Of a stretch of DNA of 35,688 bases, positions 7,239-14,940 are shown in pieces. The DNA comes from Pirellulales bacterium (GTDB lineage: Bacteria; Planctomycetota; Planctomycetia; Pirellulales; Thermoguttaceae). Positions within the stretch are counted from its first letter, which is position 1. Every line of letters begins with the position of its first letter. A program made the position numbers and the translations under genes. The notes beneath the pieces were generated by a model that worked only from the letters and a program-made list of their open reading frames with translations, was not told where the DNA came from and ran no database searches. The stretch covers positions 1-35,688 of the forward strand of contig JAUWHT010000153.1 of assembly GCA_030605745.1 (NCBI GenBank). Reading direction: 5' to 3'.

Positions 7239-9263
7239 TCACCGGCGTCGGGGTGCTTCGTCGGCTAGCTGGTAGCGGCGTATCTTGCGGTCCAATGTGG
7301 ACCGCTCGATGCCCAGGATGCCGGCCGTGCGGCTCTTGTTCCAGCCGGTGTGGTGCAGCGTGGCCAGGATGTGCCGGCGTTCTAGGTCGGCCAACGAGCT
7401 GGGCAGGAACACTTTGCCGCCCAGCCGGACATCGCCCGTGTCGCCGGCGGTAGCGACGTTCGTCAGCAGCAGGTCTGTTTGGTCGATTTCCTGACCGCGG
7501 CAGAGGACCACTGCTCGCTCGATCACGTTTTTCAGTTCCCGAACGTTACCCGGCCACCGATAACTGAGCAACTGCTCGGCGGCATCGGGGGTGAACCCGC
7601 GGATCTTCCGGCCGGTCTCGGCATTGTATTTCTTGAGGAAGTAATCGGCCAGTTCGGTGATATCCTCGGGCCGCTTTCGCAGCGCGGGCATGACGATCTC
7701 AAGCACGTGTAGCCGGAAGTACAGATCGCGGCGGAAACGTCCTTCGGCAATGTCTTTTTCCAGGTCGCGGTTGGTGGCGGCAATCACACGCACATCGGCG
7801 GTGATCGGCTTGCTCCCGCCCACTCGTTCGAACGGATGCCCCTCGAGCACGCGGAGGAACTTGGCCTGGATGCCCTGGCTCATCTCGCCGATCTCGTCCA
7901 GCATCAGTGTGCCCTTGTGTGCGGCCTCGAACTTGCCGATTTTCCGATCGGTGGCGCCGGTGAAGGCACCTCGCTCGTGGCCGAACAATTCGCTGGCCAG
8001 CAGTTCCTCGGACAACGCGGCGCAGTTCAGACACACGAAGACCTTCTCGCTGCGGGGGCTAAGGCTGTGTACTGCCCGGGCGACCAGCTCCTTACCCACC
8101 CCGCTCTCGCCGCGGATCAGCACCGTCGAATTGGTGGCTGCGGCGCGGGCGATCTCCTCGGTAACCTGCTTGATCACCTGGCTGTGGCCGATGATCTCGG
8201 TTTGTACTCCGAGCCGTTCGCGAAGCTGGATGTTCTCGGTACGGACCTGGGTGAGGTTCTCGGCCAACTCTTGACGGCGGTTGTAGTTATTCAACGCCAC
8301 GGCCACGGTCTCGGCCACAGCCAAGGTGAATTCCAGGTCGTCGGGGTCGGGGACCCGTTCGGCGTTGGTGCTGTAGAGGTGAATCAGGCCGAACACCCGG
8401 TGGCCGTGGCGGACCGGAGCACAGATCACGCTGGTGGTGTAGATTTCTCCCTTGCTGTCGCGACTGCCCAGTGTGCTGTCGCCCATCACGTTCCGTGCCA
8501 GGACAGCCTCGCCCTGGCGCATCACAGTGGAGGCCAGTGCGTTGGACACACGGTGGTACCGCTTTTCGGAGGTGCTCCGGGAGGCGATCACCTGCAGGTC
8601 GTCGCCGGTCGGTTCTCCGCGGAACCCGCGAGGCAGAAGCAGCAGGGCCGCGGCGTCGGTCTGGGTTCCTTCAGACAGCCCGTTCAGCGCCAGGTCAGCC
8701 ATGGCAGCAACGTTGGGGGCCTTGGCCAACTCGAAGGCCATCCGGCACAATTTGGCGGCGACCCGACCGATCTTCGAGACTCCGCTGTCATCCTCCCCAC
8801 CCGGCGAGAGGAACTTCGTCTGGCCGCGTCGGTGCGTGATCGTGGTCGGCTCGCATGCCGCCAAAACGCTCGAATCGTCGTCCGAACCTCGACGCCGCGA
8901 GTTGCCCTGATCCCCTCCGGGCCAGCGAACCACCGTGCTCGAATCGGAAAATGCCTCGGCAAGTTGATGGACGAAAACCAGTTGCGAGCGGCCGATGCGG
9001 ATAGTGTCGCCTGCACGCAGCACCCAATCGCCCTTAACCAGGCGGTTGCCCACGAGTGTACCGTTGCGGCTGTCCAGATCACGCAGCGTCCACCGCCCGG
9101 CAGACATGAAGACCTCGACGTGCGTCCGGCTGCACCGCTCATCCTTGAGCACGACTTGGTTGGTCGGCGCACGGCCGATGGTAACCGACTGTCCCGGCAC
9201 CAAGGGGAACACGTCGCTCCACTTCGAGCCTTCGCGAATGACCAGATAAGCTAACTCAGACAC
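7239..9263 (-). CDS. Sigma54-dependent transcriptional activator with FHA and GAF domains
   Basis: A 674-residue bacterial enhancer-binding protein. Domains in order: FHA (about 5-100, with IGR, SRTH and DSRNGT, a phosphothreonine-binding fold), a linker, GAF (about 165-330), AAA+ (about 355-590) and a Fis-type helix-turn-helix at the C-terminus ([20 protein letters not shown]). The AAA+ domain has Walker A GESGVGKE (385-392), the sigma54-contact loop GAFTGA (432-437) and Walker B LMLDE (453-457), so it should drive open-complex formation at sigma54 promoters. The FHA domain suggests control by Ser/Thr phosphorylation, possibly by the kinase at 5457, although that link is only inference. GTG at 9263 has GGGAG 7 bases upstream; a TTG at 9302 is an alternative without a good ribosome site. 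Confidence 0.93.
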   Translation of the reverse strand: MSELAYLVIREGSKWSDVFPLVPGQSVTIGRAPTNQVVLKDERCSRTHVEVFMSAGRWTLRDLDSRNGTLVGNRLVKGDWVLRAGDTIRIGRSQLVFVHQLAEAFSDSSTVVRWPGGDQGNSRRRGSDDDSSVLAACEPTTITHRRGQTKFLSPGGEDDSGVSKIGRVAAKLCRMAFELAKAPNVAAMADLALNGLSEGTQTDAAALLLLPRGFRGEPTGDDLQVIASRSTSEKRYHRVSNALASTVMRQGEAVLARNVMGDSTLGSRDSKGEIYTTSVICAPVRHGHRVFGLIHLYSTNAERVPDPDDLEFTLAVAETVAVALNNYNRRQELAENLTQVRTENIQLRERLGVQTEIIGHSQVIKQVTEEIARAAATNSTVLIRGESGVGKELVARAVHSLSPRSEKVFVCLNCAALSEELLASELFGHERGAFTGATDRKIGKFEAAHKGTLMLDEIGEMSQGIQAKFLRVLEGHPFERVGGSKPITADVRVIAATNRDLEKDIAEGRFRRDLYFRLHVLEIVMPALRKRPEDITELADYFLKKYNAETGRKIRGFTPDAAEQLLSYRWPGNVRELKNVIERAVVLCRGQEIDQTDLLLTNVATAGDTGDVRLGGKVFLPSSLADLERRHILATLHHTGWNKSRTAGILGIERSTLDRKIRRYQLADEAPRRR

Positions 9264-9353
9264 GGCCGAACTCCCGCATTTGCGTGATTCTCGCGAGTCC
9301 AATAGCCGATTGCGCTAATTCTAACTTACCCACGATGGGCCCCGTCCTGCAAG

Positions 9354-9491
9354 GGCGTTGCTAATAGTACTACAACGCCAGCCGCCGGGCTTGCCCGGCG
9401 CGTTGGTGGGTGTCAATACGCTCCAGCGCAACCGCGCCGGGCAAGCCCGGCGGCTAAACGACCTGTTGCAATAACATAGCGTTGTAGTAAT
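9354..9491. repeat. Inverted family T copies around a family A element
   Basis: TAGTACTACAACGC at about 9364-9377 and its inverse GCGTTGTAGTA at about 9480-9490 bracket the family A element at 9380-9459. The left side also forms a GGCGTTG/CAACGCC stem (9354-9379), and GGGCCCC is found outside both flanks. The 336 bases between the activator and the next gene hold only this composite plus the leader of the downstream gene. Confidence 0.7.
9380..9459. repeat. Family A palindromic element
   Basis: Standard arms and core as in 2953-3036, but the left arm lacks its terminal GTTT. The core reads TGTCAATACGCTCCAGCGCAA. Confidence 0.9.
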
Positions 9492-9599
9492 AGGGCCCCA
9501 GCATATTGGGGGGCATAACACGTTTTCCTTGCAACTTCCCGGCAATCCGATTACTCTATAGGTATGGTCTTGGTTTATACCACCAGTAGGAGGAGTCTT

Positions 9600-9848
9600 A
9601 TGTTACGCTATACCCTTGGAGTACGCCGGGCCTGGCGCGGGGTTTTGGTAACGACGCTTGCGCTGACGTTTACACTGGCGACCTGCCAGATTCTCGAGGC
9701 CCAGGTGGATGATTGGGATAGGGGCGGCGGCAACCGGGTGGGCGGGGTTTTCATTGATCCGACGGGCCTGCTGGTCAACGCCACTACGGACGAGCTGGGC
9801 AGGCTCAGCCGGATTCGGGCTCGGGCACTGCAAGAGATCCCCGGCTAG
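9600..9848 (+). CDS. N-terminal part of an interrupted DUF1598-like secreted protein
   Basis: An 82-residue open frame that ends at TAG (9846-9848). It begins with a signal peptide (MLRYTLGVRRAWRGVLVTTL and following hydrophobic residues, with a likely cleavage after about residue 38). The ATG at 9600 has a strong AGGAGG 6 bases upstream; an ATG at 9564 is in frame but less likely. The next open frame (9867-10985) is in the same reading frame and looks like the continuation, with six sense codons between the TAG and its ATG. I read the pair as one gene of the planctomycete DUF1598 family broken by a nonsense codon, or needing read-through. The split is seen in the sequence; the family name is from memory of motif style and is less certain. 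Confidence 0.65.
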   Translation: MLRYTLGVRRAWRGVLVTTLALTFTLATCQILEAQVDDWDRGGGNRVGGVFIDPTGLLVNATTDELGRLSRIRARALQEIPG

Positions 9849-9866
9849 TTAAACGAGCTTGCCGAG

Positions 9867-10985
9867 ATGCGCAAGGTATCGCTCCGCCGACTGGAAGCGG
9901 CCATCGACCAGTGTGCTAAAAGCGGCAAGAACCTGCCCGACCAGATCAACTACCTCGCCGGCTTGCAGCAGATTCGCTACGTCTTCGTGTATCCGGAGCA
10001 GAAAGACATTGTATTGGTTGGTCCGGGTGAAGGCTGGAGAGTGGACAAGCGGGGAAACATTGTGGGCATCACGACCGGCCGGCCCGTGATGCTGTTGGAC
10101 GATCTGTTGGTTGCGCTGCGGAGCGCGCGCCTGGCTGCCGAAGGTGGTATCGGCTGCTCGATCGATCCGACGGCTGACGGCCTGACGCGGTTGCGGCGCC
10201 ACGTGAGCAAGCTGCGCACGATCGGTAATCCTCAGCGGACGGCAGCCGGAATCGAAGAAGTACTTGGTCGGCAGCAGATTTCCATCCACGGTGTGCCGGC
10301 GACGAGCCATTTTGCCCGCGTGTTGGTGGCCGCCGATTACCGCATGAAGCGGCTGGCGATGGGTTTTGAGCCGGCCCCGGTCCGCGGCTTGCCCAGCTTC
10401 TTGAAGATGATGCCCGCCGGCCGGCGCGGCATGGGCAACACGCTGCCCCGATGGTGGATGGAACCCAACTACGAGCCGCTGTTGTGCGACGCCCAACGGT
10501 TGGCCTGGGAGCTGCGCGAGGCGTCGGTCAAGGCGATGACCGAGGAAGACTTCCTCACCGCCGCCGGCAACCGGCAGCATACCGGCAAAGCCAGCCCGAT
10601 AGCCCAGAAGTGGGCCGATATTATGACCGAAAAATACGACGAACTGGCGGTGGCCGAGCCGATCTTCGGACAACTCCGAAACTGCATGGAACTGGCCGTC
10701 GTCGCCGCGCTGGTGGTCAAGGAGCGGCTGACCGAGAAGGCCGGCTACAGCATGCCGACCCTGTTGGACCCAGTGGAAGTCAAGGTCGGCCAGTTCCCCG
10801 CTCCCAAGCACCTCGACAGCAAGGCCAGCGTGCTGAAGAAGGGCCGCAACTGGGTGATCAGCGCGTCCGGCGGCGTGCAGATCAACTCCTGGGCCGTCGC
10901 CGACAGGATCCGGCAGAGCAACGGCACGGCGTCGGTTCGCACCGAGGCGGCCCCGGGCCAAAACGCCAACTGGTGGTGGAACTGA
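9867..10985 (+). CDS. Main part of an interrupted DUF1598-like protein
   Basis: A 372-residue frame directly in line with the signal-peptide frame that stops at 9846-9848. Its first residues (MRKVSLRRLEAAIDQC) continue the domain. Characteristic segments are YVFVYPEQKDIVLVGPGEGW and VVGITTGRP-like sequence near residues 40-75, which resemble DUF1598 proteins of planctomycetes. DUF1598 has no known biochemical function. If translated alone from 9867 it would lack the export signal and start without a good ribosome site. The body shows no other stop or frameshift, so the interruption is recent, a sequencing error, or tolerated. A strong intrinsic terminator follows at 11023-11053. Confidence 0.65.
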   Translation: MRKVSLRRLEAAIDQCAKSGKNLPDQINYLAGLQQIRYVFVYPEQKDIVLVGPGEGWRVDKRGNIVGITTGRPVMLLDDLLVALRSARLAAEGGIGCSIDPTADGLTRLRRHVSKLRTIGNPQRTAAGIEEVLGRQQISIHGVPATSHFARVLVAADYRMKRLAMGFEPAPVRGLPSFLKMMPAGRRGMGNTLPRWWMEPNYEPLLCDAQRLAWELREASVKAMTEEDFLTAAGNRQHTGKASPIAQKWADIMTEKYDELAVAEPIFGQLRNCMELAVVAALVVKERLTEKAGYSMPTLLDPVEVKVGQFPAPKHLDSKASVLKKGRNWVISASGGVQINSWAVADRIRQSNGTASVRTEAAPGQNANWWWN

Positions 10986-11022
10986 GGGCAACTCCACCAC
11001 CGAAAAACGCTCCTCTGGAAGC

Positions 11023-11053
11023 GGCCGGGCGATATCAGATCGCCCGGCCTTTT
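11023..11053 (+). terminator. Rho-independent terminator after the DUF1598-like gene
   Basis: GGCCGGGCGAT, a 5-base loop and the exact complement, followed by TTTT. It begins 37 bases after the stop at 10985. This is the clearest intrinsic terminator in the window. Confidence 0.82.
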
Positions 11054-11073
11054 CTGTGCGCCGACCGGTTGTG

Positions 11074-11101
11074 TTGACAAACCGATAGAAGTGCATATTC
11101 T
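11074..11101 (+). promoter_or_regulatory. Candidate sigma70-type promoter
   Basis: A consensus -35 box TTGACA (11074-11079), a 16-base spacer and TATTCT (11096-11101). TATACT follows directly as an alternative -10 but with a 21-base gap. It would transcribe through the family D elements towards the symporter gene at 11330. Confidence 0.45.
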
Positions 11102-11123
11102 ATACTCTTACGAACTGGCGAAG

Positions 11124-11245
11124 CATAAAGCCGCGACCGTTGGTCGCGCCCAGCGGTTCTGAGGAAACCGCGTGATTGCTTGCTCAATCGCGACCACCGG
11201 TCGCGGCTTTATGGCTCAATCGCGACCACCGGTCGCGGCTTTATG
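11124..11245. repeat. Family D element with a tandemly duplicated right arm
   Basis: Left arm CATAAAGCCGCGACCGTTGG at 11124. The right arm occurs twice as a perfect 32-bp tandem repeat (11182-11213 and 11214-11245), each containing CGCGACCACCGGTCGCGGCT and ending TTTATG. Relatives are at 14464-14551 and 33123-33149. The 344-base gap between 10985 and 11330 consists of the terminator, the promoter candidate, this element and a family A arm. Confidence 0.9.
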
Positions 11246-11279
11246 GGTGACCCCCAACAACGCGATTTGGTCGTTAAGC

Positions 11280-11308
11280 AACGCGCCGGGCAAGCCCGGC
11301 GGCCAAAC
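11280..11308. repeat. Single family A arm upstream of the symporter gene
   Basis: Right-hand arm AACGCGCCGGGCAAGCCCGG followed by CGGCCAAAC (one base differs from the standard GGCTAAAC). Ends 21 bases before the ATG at 11330. Confidence 0.85.
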
Positions 11309-11329
11309 GCTTTCCTCCGGACAGGACCC

Positions 11330-12919
11330 ATGACACGTCGATTCCGCTCACGCGTCCTAATCTTTTTCATAGTTTTTTTCGGCATTTTGGCGCTGGCTGG
11401 CGGAATTGCCGTTGCAGAGGACGCAGTGCCGGACGAAACGCCCGAATCGGGCAACTGGATGCAGGCGGTTGACCACTTTTTCGGCGAGTACCTGGTCGGC
11501 CCGCTGTTTACGGTCCTGTTCTTCGACTTCTGGACGGAGCGGTGGCTGGGCGCGAGCGTGCCGTTTGTAGTGATATGGCTGTTTGCGGGCGCGATTTTTT
11601 TCACACTCCGCATGGGGTTCATCAACGTTCGCGCCTTCTGGCACGCCATCCGGGTGACCAAAGGGGACTTCGACGACCCGGAAGATACGGGCGAGGTCTC
11701 CCACTTCCAGGCCCTGGCTTCTGCGCTGTCGGCCACGATCGGACTGGGGAACATCGCCGGTGTGGCGATTGCGGTGAGTTGGGGCGGGCCGGGCGCCGTC
11801 TTCTGGCTGATCGTGGCCGGCTTCCTGGGCATGAGCACCAAGTTCGCCGAATGTACCCTCGGCCAACTCTACCGCAAGGTGGATCACGACGGCACGATCT
11901 CCGGCGGGCCGATGCACTATCTGCGCGACGGGCTGAAAGAGATTGGACTGGGACCGCTGGGGCTCGTCCTGGCCACCCTATTCGCCGTGGTCTGCATGGG
12001 CGGGTCGTTCGGCGGGGGATGCGTCTTCCAGATCGGACAATCGTCCGAAGCAATCCGGGCCGAATTGCTCCGCCATGGGATTACGTTCCTGGAAGACTGC
12101 CCGTGGATCTACGGCGCGGTTATGGCCGTCCTGGTCGGCGTGGTAATCATCGGGGGGATCCAGCGAATTGCGGCCACCGCGGAGAAAATCGTGCCCCTGA
12201 TGTGTAGCGTTTACGTGGCGGCCTCGCTTTACATCTTGGCGGTCAACTACTCGCTGGTACTGCCCGCGTTCACGTTGATTCTGAAAAGCGCATTCACGAC
12301 GGACGCCGCCTACGGCGGTTTTGTGGGCGTGATGGTGATGGGTATCCGCCGGGCCGCCTTTTCCAACGAGGCTGGGTTGGGCTCGGCAGCCATCGCACAC
12401 GCCGCCGCCAGGACCGAGGAACCGGTCAGGGAAGGAATCGTCGCCCTGCTGGGACCTTTCATCGACACGGTGGTCGTCTGCACAATGACCGGACTGGTGA
12501 TCGTCGTCACCGGGGTGTACAACCCGCTGGAGCACCCCGAGTGTGCGGACTTCATCTCCAGCGGCAAGGGTGCGCCCCTGACGGCCGAGGCCTTCCGCAG
12601 CGTAATGCCCTGGTTCCCGTGGATTCTCACCGCGGCGGTTGTACTGTTCGCCTATTCTACCTTGATCTCCTGGTCCTACTACGGCGAGCGGTGCTGGTCG
12701 CACCTGTTCGGCCGCCGCACGTCGTTGATCTACAAACTGATTTTCCTGGGCTTCGTCTTGCTCGGATCGATTGCCACGCCGGAGCACATCATCGACTTCT
12801 CCGACCTGATGATCCTCTCGATGGCCTTTCCCAATATCCTCGGCGTGGCTCTATTAAGCGGACATATCCGCCGCGCCCTTGACGACTACTGGCGGCGACT
12901 GAAGGCAGGTGAACTGTAA
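11330..12919 (+). CDS. Sodium/alanine-type symporter (AGCS family)
   Basis: A 529-residue inner-membrane transporter of the alanine or glycine:cation symporter family, importing small amino acids with Na+. Family signatures are SATIGLGNIAGVAIAVSWGG (about 134-153) followed by PGAVFWL, and AFSNEAGLGSAAIAHA in the second half. About ten hydrophobic segments are visible. An N-terminal hydrophobic segment (about 9-29) ending AVAED resembles a signal anchor or cleaved signal and lengthens the protein relative to typical members of about 450-500 residues. The ATG at 11330 is chosen because everything upstream in frame is repeat sequence; AGGA lies 5 bases before it. The stop codon TAA lies within the family E palindrome. 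Substrate preference between alanine and glycine is not readable. Confidence 0.9.
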   Translation: MTRRFRSRVLIFFIVFFGILALAGGIAVAEDAVPDETPESGNWMQAVDHFFGEYLVGPLFTVLFFDFWTERWLGASVPFVVIWLFAGAIFFTLRMGFINVRAFWHAIRVTKGDFDDPEDTGEVSHFQALASALSATIGLGNIAGVAIAVSWGGPGAVFWLIVAGFLGMSTKFAECTLGQLYRKVDHDGTISGGPMHYLRDGLKEIGLGPLGLVLATLFAVVCMGGSFGGGCVFQIGQSSEAIRAELLRHGITFLEDCPWIYGAVMAVLVGVVIIGGIQRIAATAEKIVPLMCSVYVAASLYILAVNYSLVLPAFTLILKSAFTTDAAYGGFVGVMVMGIRRAAFSNEAGLGSAAIAHAAARTEEPVREGIVALLGPFIDTVVVCTMTGLVIVVTGVYNPLEHPECADFISSGKGAPLTAEAFRSVMPWFPWILTAAVVLFAYSTLISWSYYGERCWSHLFGRRTSLIYKLIFLGFVLLGSIATPEHIIDFSDLMILSMAFPNILGVALLSGHIRRALDDYWRRLKAGEL

Positions 12920-12992
12920 CGCTGGCGTCCCGCCGGCTGTGCAGTGCCGGCGTCCCGCCGGCCCTGTTGTGCCGGCGGGACGCCGGCGTTAC
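12916..12992. repeat. Family E palindrome overlapping the symporter stop
   Basis: GTAACGCTGGCGTCCCGCCG at the left, GCCGGCGGGACGCCGGCGTT then AC at the right, with an extra partial copy (GCCGGCGTCCCGCCGGC) in the middle. The TAA stop of the symporter gene is bases 12917-12919. It may also act as a terminator, although no T-run follows. Confidence 0.85.
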
Positions 12993-13001
12993 AAAATAAC
13001 C

Positions 13002-13430
13002 ATGAACTGGCTAGCCAAGAAAACCATCGTCGTGCCTGTCGACTTCTCCGACGATTCGTTCGCCGCACTCGATATGGCACGGGAAATCGTGGACGACCCA
13101 ACCCACTTGCACGTGATCCACGTGCTGCCGACCCTGGAGGCAAACGACCCGGGCGTCATCTGGCAGATGATCGACGACGAGAGCCGCAGCCAACATGCCG
13201 CGGAAGCACTGGGCAAGGCACTTGCCGATCGCGGACATCGGGGGCTGGAAGTCTGCATCCGCTTCGGCGACCCCGGCCACGAGATCGCCCGGTACGCCGA
13301 GCAAGTCAACGCCGGCCTGGTAATCGTCTCCAGCCACGGCCAAAGCGCCTTGAAACACCTGCTGATCGGCTCAGTCGCCGATCGCGTGGTTCGCCTGGCC
13401 CACTGCCCGGTGCTGGTGCTGAAGCGGTAG
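13002..13430 (+). CDS. Universal stress protein (UspA family)
   Basis: A 142-residue single-domain Usp protein. KKTIVVPVDFSDDSFAALDMA is the first strand and the nucleotide-contact Asp; VIVSSHGQSALKHLLIGSVADRVV carries the ATP-binding loop, with the usual second glycine of G-2x-G-9x-GS replaced by alanine; PVLVLKR closes the fold. ATP binding is therefore plausible but not certain. The ATG at 13002 is set by family length; the 31 codons upstream in frame are a translation of the family E palindrome. Its last 60 bases overlap, tail-to-tail, the end of the tRNA-dihydrouridine synthase gene. It sits 82 bases after the symporter gene and may share its transcript. Confidence 0.9.
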   Translation: MNWLAKKTIVVPVDFSDDSFAALDMAREIVDDPTHLHVIHVLPTLEANDPGVIWQMIDDESRSQHAAEALGKALADRGHRGLEVCIRFGDPGHEIARYAEQVNAGLVIVSSHGQSALKHLLIGSVADRVVRLAHCPVLVLKR

Positions 13431-14450
13431 GTTGTGTAGCGGCTGCGGGAAATGGCGTTGCACGGCGTCCATGAACTCTTCTGGAGTTGACACGCGGCTG
13501 ACGTGTATGCGGAACTCCCTCGCACCGTGGCACCCTTGGGCATATTTGCACGCGTAACGGCGCATCAGGATTGTGCCCTTCTTCGGACCGAACCGCTCGA
13601 TAATCAGCCGGTAATGATCCAGCAGTAGTTGGTGTTGCTGATGCAGGGTTGGATCGGGGGGGACCGGTCGGCCGGCCAGCGCGGCCTGGGCCTGGCGAAA
13701 CAGCCAGGGTCGGGCCAGCCCGGCGCGGCCGATCATCACTCCGTCAACCCCCCAGCGGCCAAACGCATCAACCACCGACTGCGGCGTTCTCAAATCACCG
13801 TTGCCTATAAGCGGGATGCGTTTCAGGTGTGGCTTGATCTCGGCGATCCGTTGCCAGTCGGCCAACCCGGCAAACTTCTCCGCCGCCGTGCGGCCGTGCA
13901 CCGTCACTGCCGCGCCACCAGCGACTTCCACGGCCCGGGCCACGTCCGCTGCGTTGATCGTCTGCCGTGTAAGACCCAGGCGGATTTTGGCCGTTACCGG
14001 CGTTGGGTCACAGGCGGCGACCACCCGGGCGACAATCTGGCCCACGCGGTCGGGATACCTCAGCAGGTACGAGCCGCTGCGGGCCTTCTGCGAAACATTG
14101 CGGACCGGGCAGCCAAAGTTGATGTCGATCACGCTGGCGGTGAACTCACGCGCAAGTCGCTCGGCGACGGCGGCCAACACACCCGGATCATTGTCCCAGA
14201 TCTGTACGGCCAACGGTCGCGGTTCGTCTTTGACTCCCCACAACCGTTCGGGCAAGTCGTCGCCACGAGCGCCGGTCGTCAGGAAACCGCGTGCGCTCAG
14301 CATTTCAGTGGCCGGCAGCCCAACACCACCCAGCCGACGGACAATCTGCCGATAGGCATAGTTCGTAAATCCGGCCATCGGCGCCTGTAGCAACGGCGGA
14401 TCAACCACCAACGGCCCGATCACAAGCGGCCTTGGCGACACATCGCACAT
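13371..14450 (-). CDS. dus: tRNA-dihydrouridine synthase
   Basis: A 359-residue FMN enzyme that reduces uridine to dihydrouridine in the tRNA D-loop using NADPH. Motifs are APMAGFTNYAYR (23-34, FMN site), INFGCPVRNVSQKARSGSYL (110-129, catalytic C114), VTVHGRTA, IPLIGNGDL and GVMIGRAGLARPWLF. It resembles the DusB group by the last motif. The frame is open to 14522, but that part crosses the family D repeat. ATG at 14450 or 14462 are both possible; neither has a strong ribosome site. The C-terminal 20 codons overlap the universal stress protein gene on the other strand. Those last residues (rich in His and Gln) look unlike the family and may have been acquired by read-through into the neighbour. 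Confidence 0.9.
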   Translation of the reverse strand: MCDVSPRPLVIGPLVVDPPLLQAPMAGFTNYAYRQIVRRLGGVGLPATEMLSARGFLTTGARGDDLPERLWGVKDEPRPLAVQIWDNDPGVLAAVAERLAREFTASVIDINFGCPVRNVSQKARSGSYLLRYPDRVGQIVARVVAACDPTPVTAKIRLGLTRQTINAADVARAVEVAGGAAVTVHGRTAAEKFAGLADWQRIAEIKPHLKRIPLIGNGDLRTPQSVVDAFGRWGVDGVMIGRAGLARPWLFRQAQAALAGRPVPPDPTLHQQHQLLLDHYRLIIERFGPKKGTILMRRYACKYAQGCHGAREFRIHVSRVSTPEEFMDAVQRHFPQPLHNLPLQHQHRAVGQANHAIGD

Positions 14451-14463
14451 CAAACCTGGCATC

Positions 14464-14551
14464 CATAAAGCCGCGACCGGCGGTCGCGCCAGCGCGCCGG
14501 CCACGACCACCACTAGAACCAAACGGCGCGACCACCGGTCGCGGCTTTATG
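14464..14551. repeat. Family D palindromic element
   Basis: CATAAAGCCGCGACCGGCGG at the left and CGCGACCACCGGTCGCGGCT then TTATG at the right, with about 35 bases between. It starts just upstream of the dihydrouridine synthase start. The 490-base gap to the nitroreductase gene is filled by this element, a hairpin, a family C element, a promoter candidate and a tandem repeat. Confidence 0.88.
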
Positions 14552-14575
14552 ATTGGTGCCCCACACCTCACATAA

Positions 14576-14615
14576 ACCCCTAAATATCTGCCTTTCGCAG
14601 GAAATATCAAGGGGT
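14576..14615. repeat. Imperfect stem-loop
   Basis: ACCCCT and AGGGGT enclose ATATCTGC and GCAGGAAATAT, giving a possible three-part stem with small internal loops. Function unknown; it could be a structured transcript leader or part of a decayed repeat. Confidence 0.4.
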
Positions 14616-14626
14616 GCACAGTCGCC

Positions 14627-14686
14627 GATAGCCGGGGGACAACGTCCCGCGGGCATACTCCGCGACGCGTTGCGCGGGCGGCTATT
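14627..14686. repeat. Family C element, diverged form
   Basis: ATAGCCGGGGGACAACGTCC at the left and CGCGACGCGTTGCGCGGGCG then GCTATT at the right. It is nearly identical to 15492-15554 and related to the perfect palindrome at 4021-4080. Its arms no longer match perfectly. Confidence 0.85.
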
Positions 14687-14718
14687 GTTGGACGTAACGA
14701 CGGGTGCCATGCTCACGC

Positions 14719-14747
14719 TTGTCGTGGGCAAGGCACTATGCTAAAAT
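14719..14747 (+). promoter_or_regulatory. Candidate promoter for the nitroreductase gene
   Basis: TTGTCG (14719-14724), a 17-base spacer and TAAAAT (14742-14747). The same -35 sequence and spacer length occur upstream of pstS. Confidence 0.35.
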
Positions 14748-14800
14748 TAAGGTCGTGTAACGCTCCAGCCGTGGACAAATACAGGCCGCCGTGCCGGCGG

Positions 14801-14896
14801 CCGCTAAACGGTCGATTCTCATGCTTAGCAGGCCGCTAAACGGTCGATTCTCATGTTTAGCAGGTCGCTAAACGGTCGATTCTTATGTTTAGCATC
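14801..14896. repeat. Three tandem 32-bp hairpin repeats
   Basis: Units at 14801-14832, 14833-14864 and 14865-14896 share GCTAAACGGTCGATTCTCAT and then GTTTAGC, with a few substitutions. Each unit can fold as a GCTAAAC/GTTTAGC hairpin. The array is bracketed by complementary GC-rich words (GCCGCCGTGCCGGCGG and CCGCCGGTACGGCGG). It ends 44 bases before the nitroreductase start, so it lies in its leader. Confidence 0.9.
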
Positions 14897-14940
14897 CGCC
14901 GGTACGGCGGCTTGAACACATGATGAAAAGGAGTGAGAAC

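Noticed and set aside
7836-9254. Plus-strand open frame of 472 codons
   Set aside because: Antisense of the sigma54 activator, which has unmistakable domains on the minus strand.
9838-9862. Degenerate family A arm creating the DUF1598 stop
   Set aside because: CCCGGCTAGTTAAACG looks a little like the arm end CCCGGCGGCTAAACG, but the match needs gaps and the flanks continue as normal coding sequence. Too weak to claim.
9849-11096. Minus-strand open frame of 415 codons
   Set aside because: Antisense of the DUF1598-like gene and crosses its terminator. Not a real gene.
12916-12992. Intrinsic terminator for the symporter
   Set aside because: The hairpin is strong, but no T-run follows and the sequence is a dispersed-type palindrome. 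I list it as a repeat, though some termination activity is possible.
14801-14896. CRISPR-like array
   Set aside because: The three units are contiguous 32-bp tandem copies without unique spacers, and no cas gene is near.
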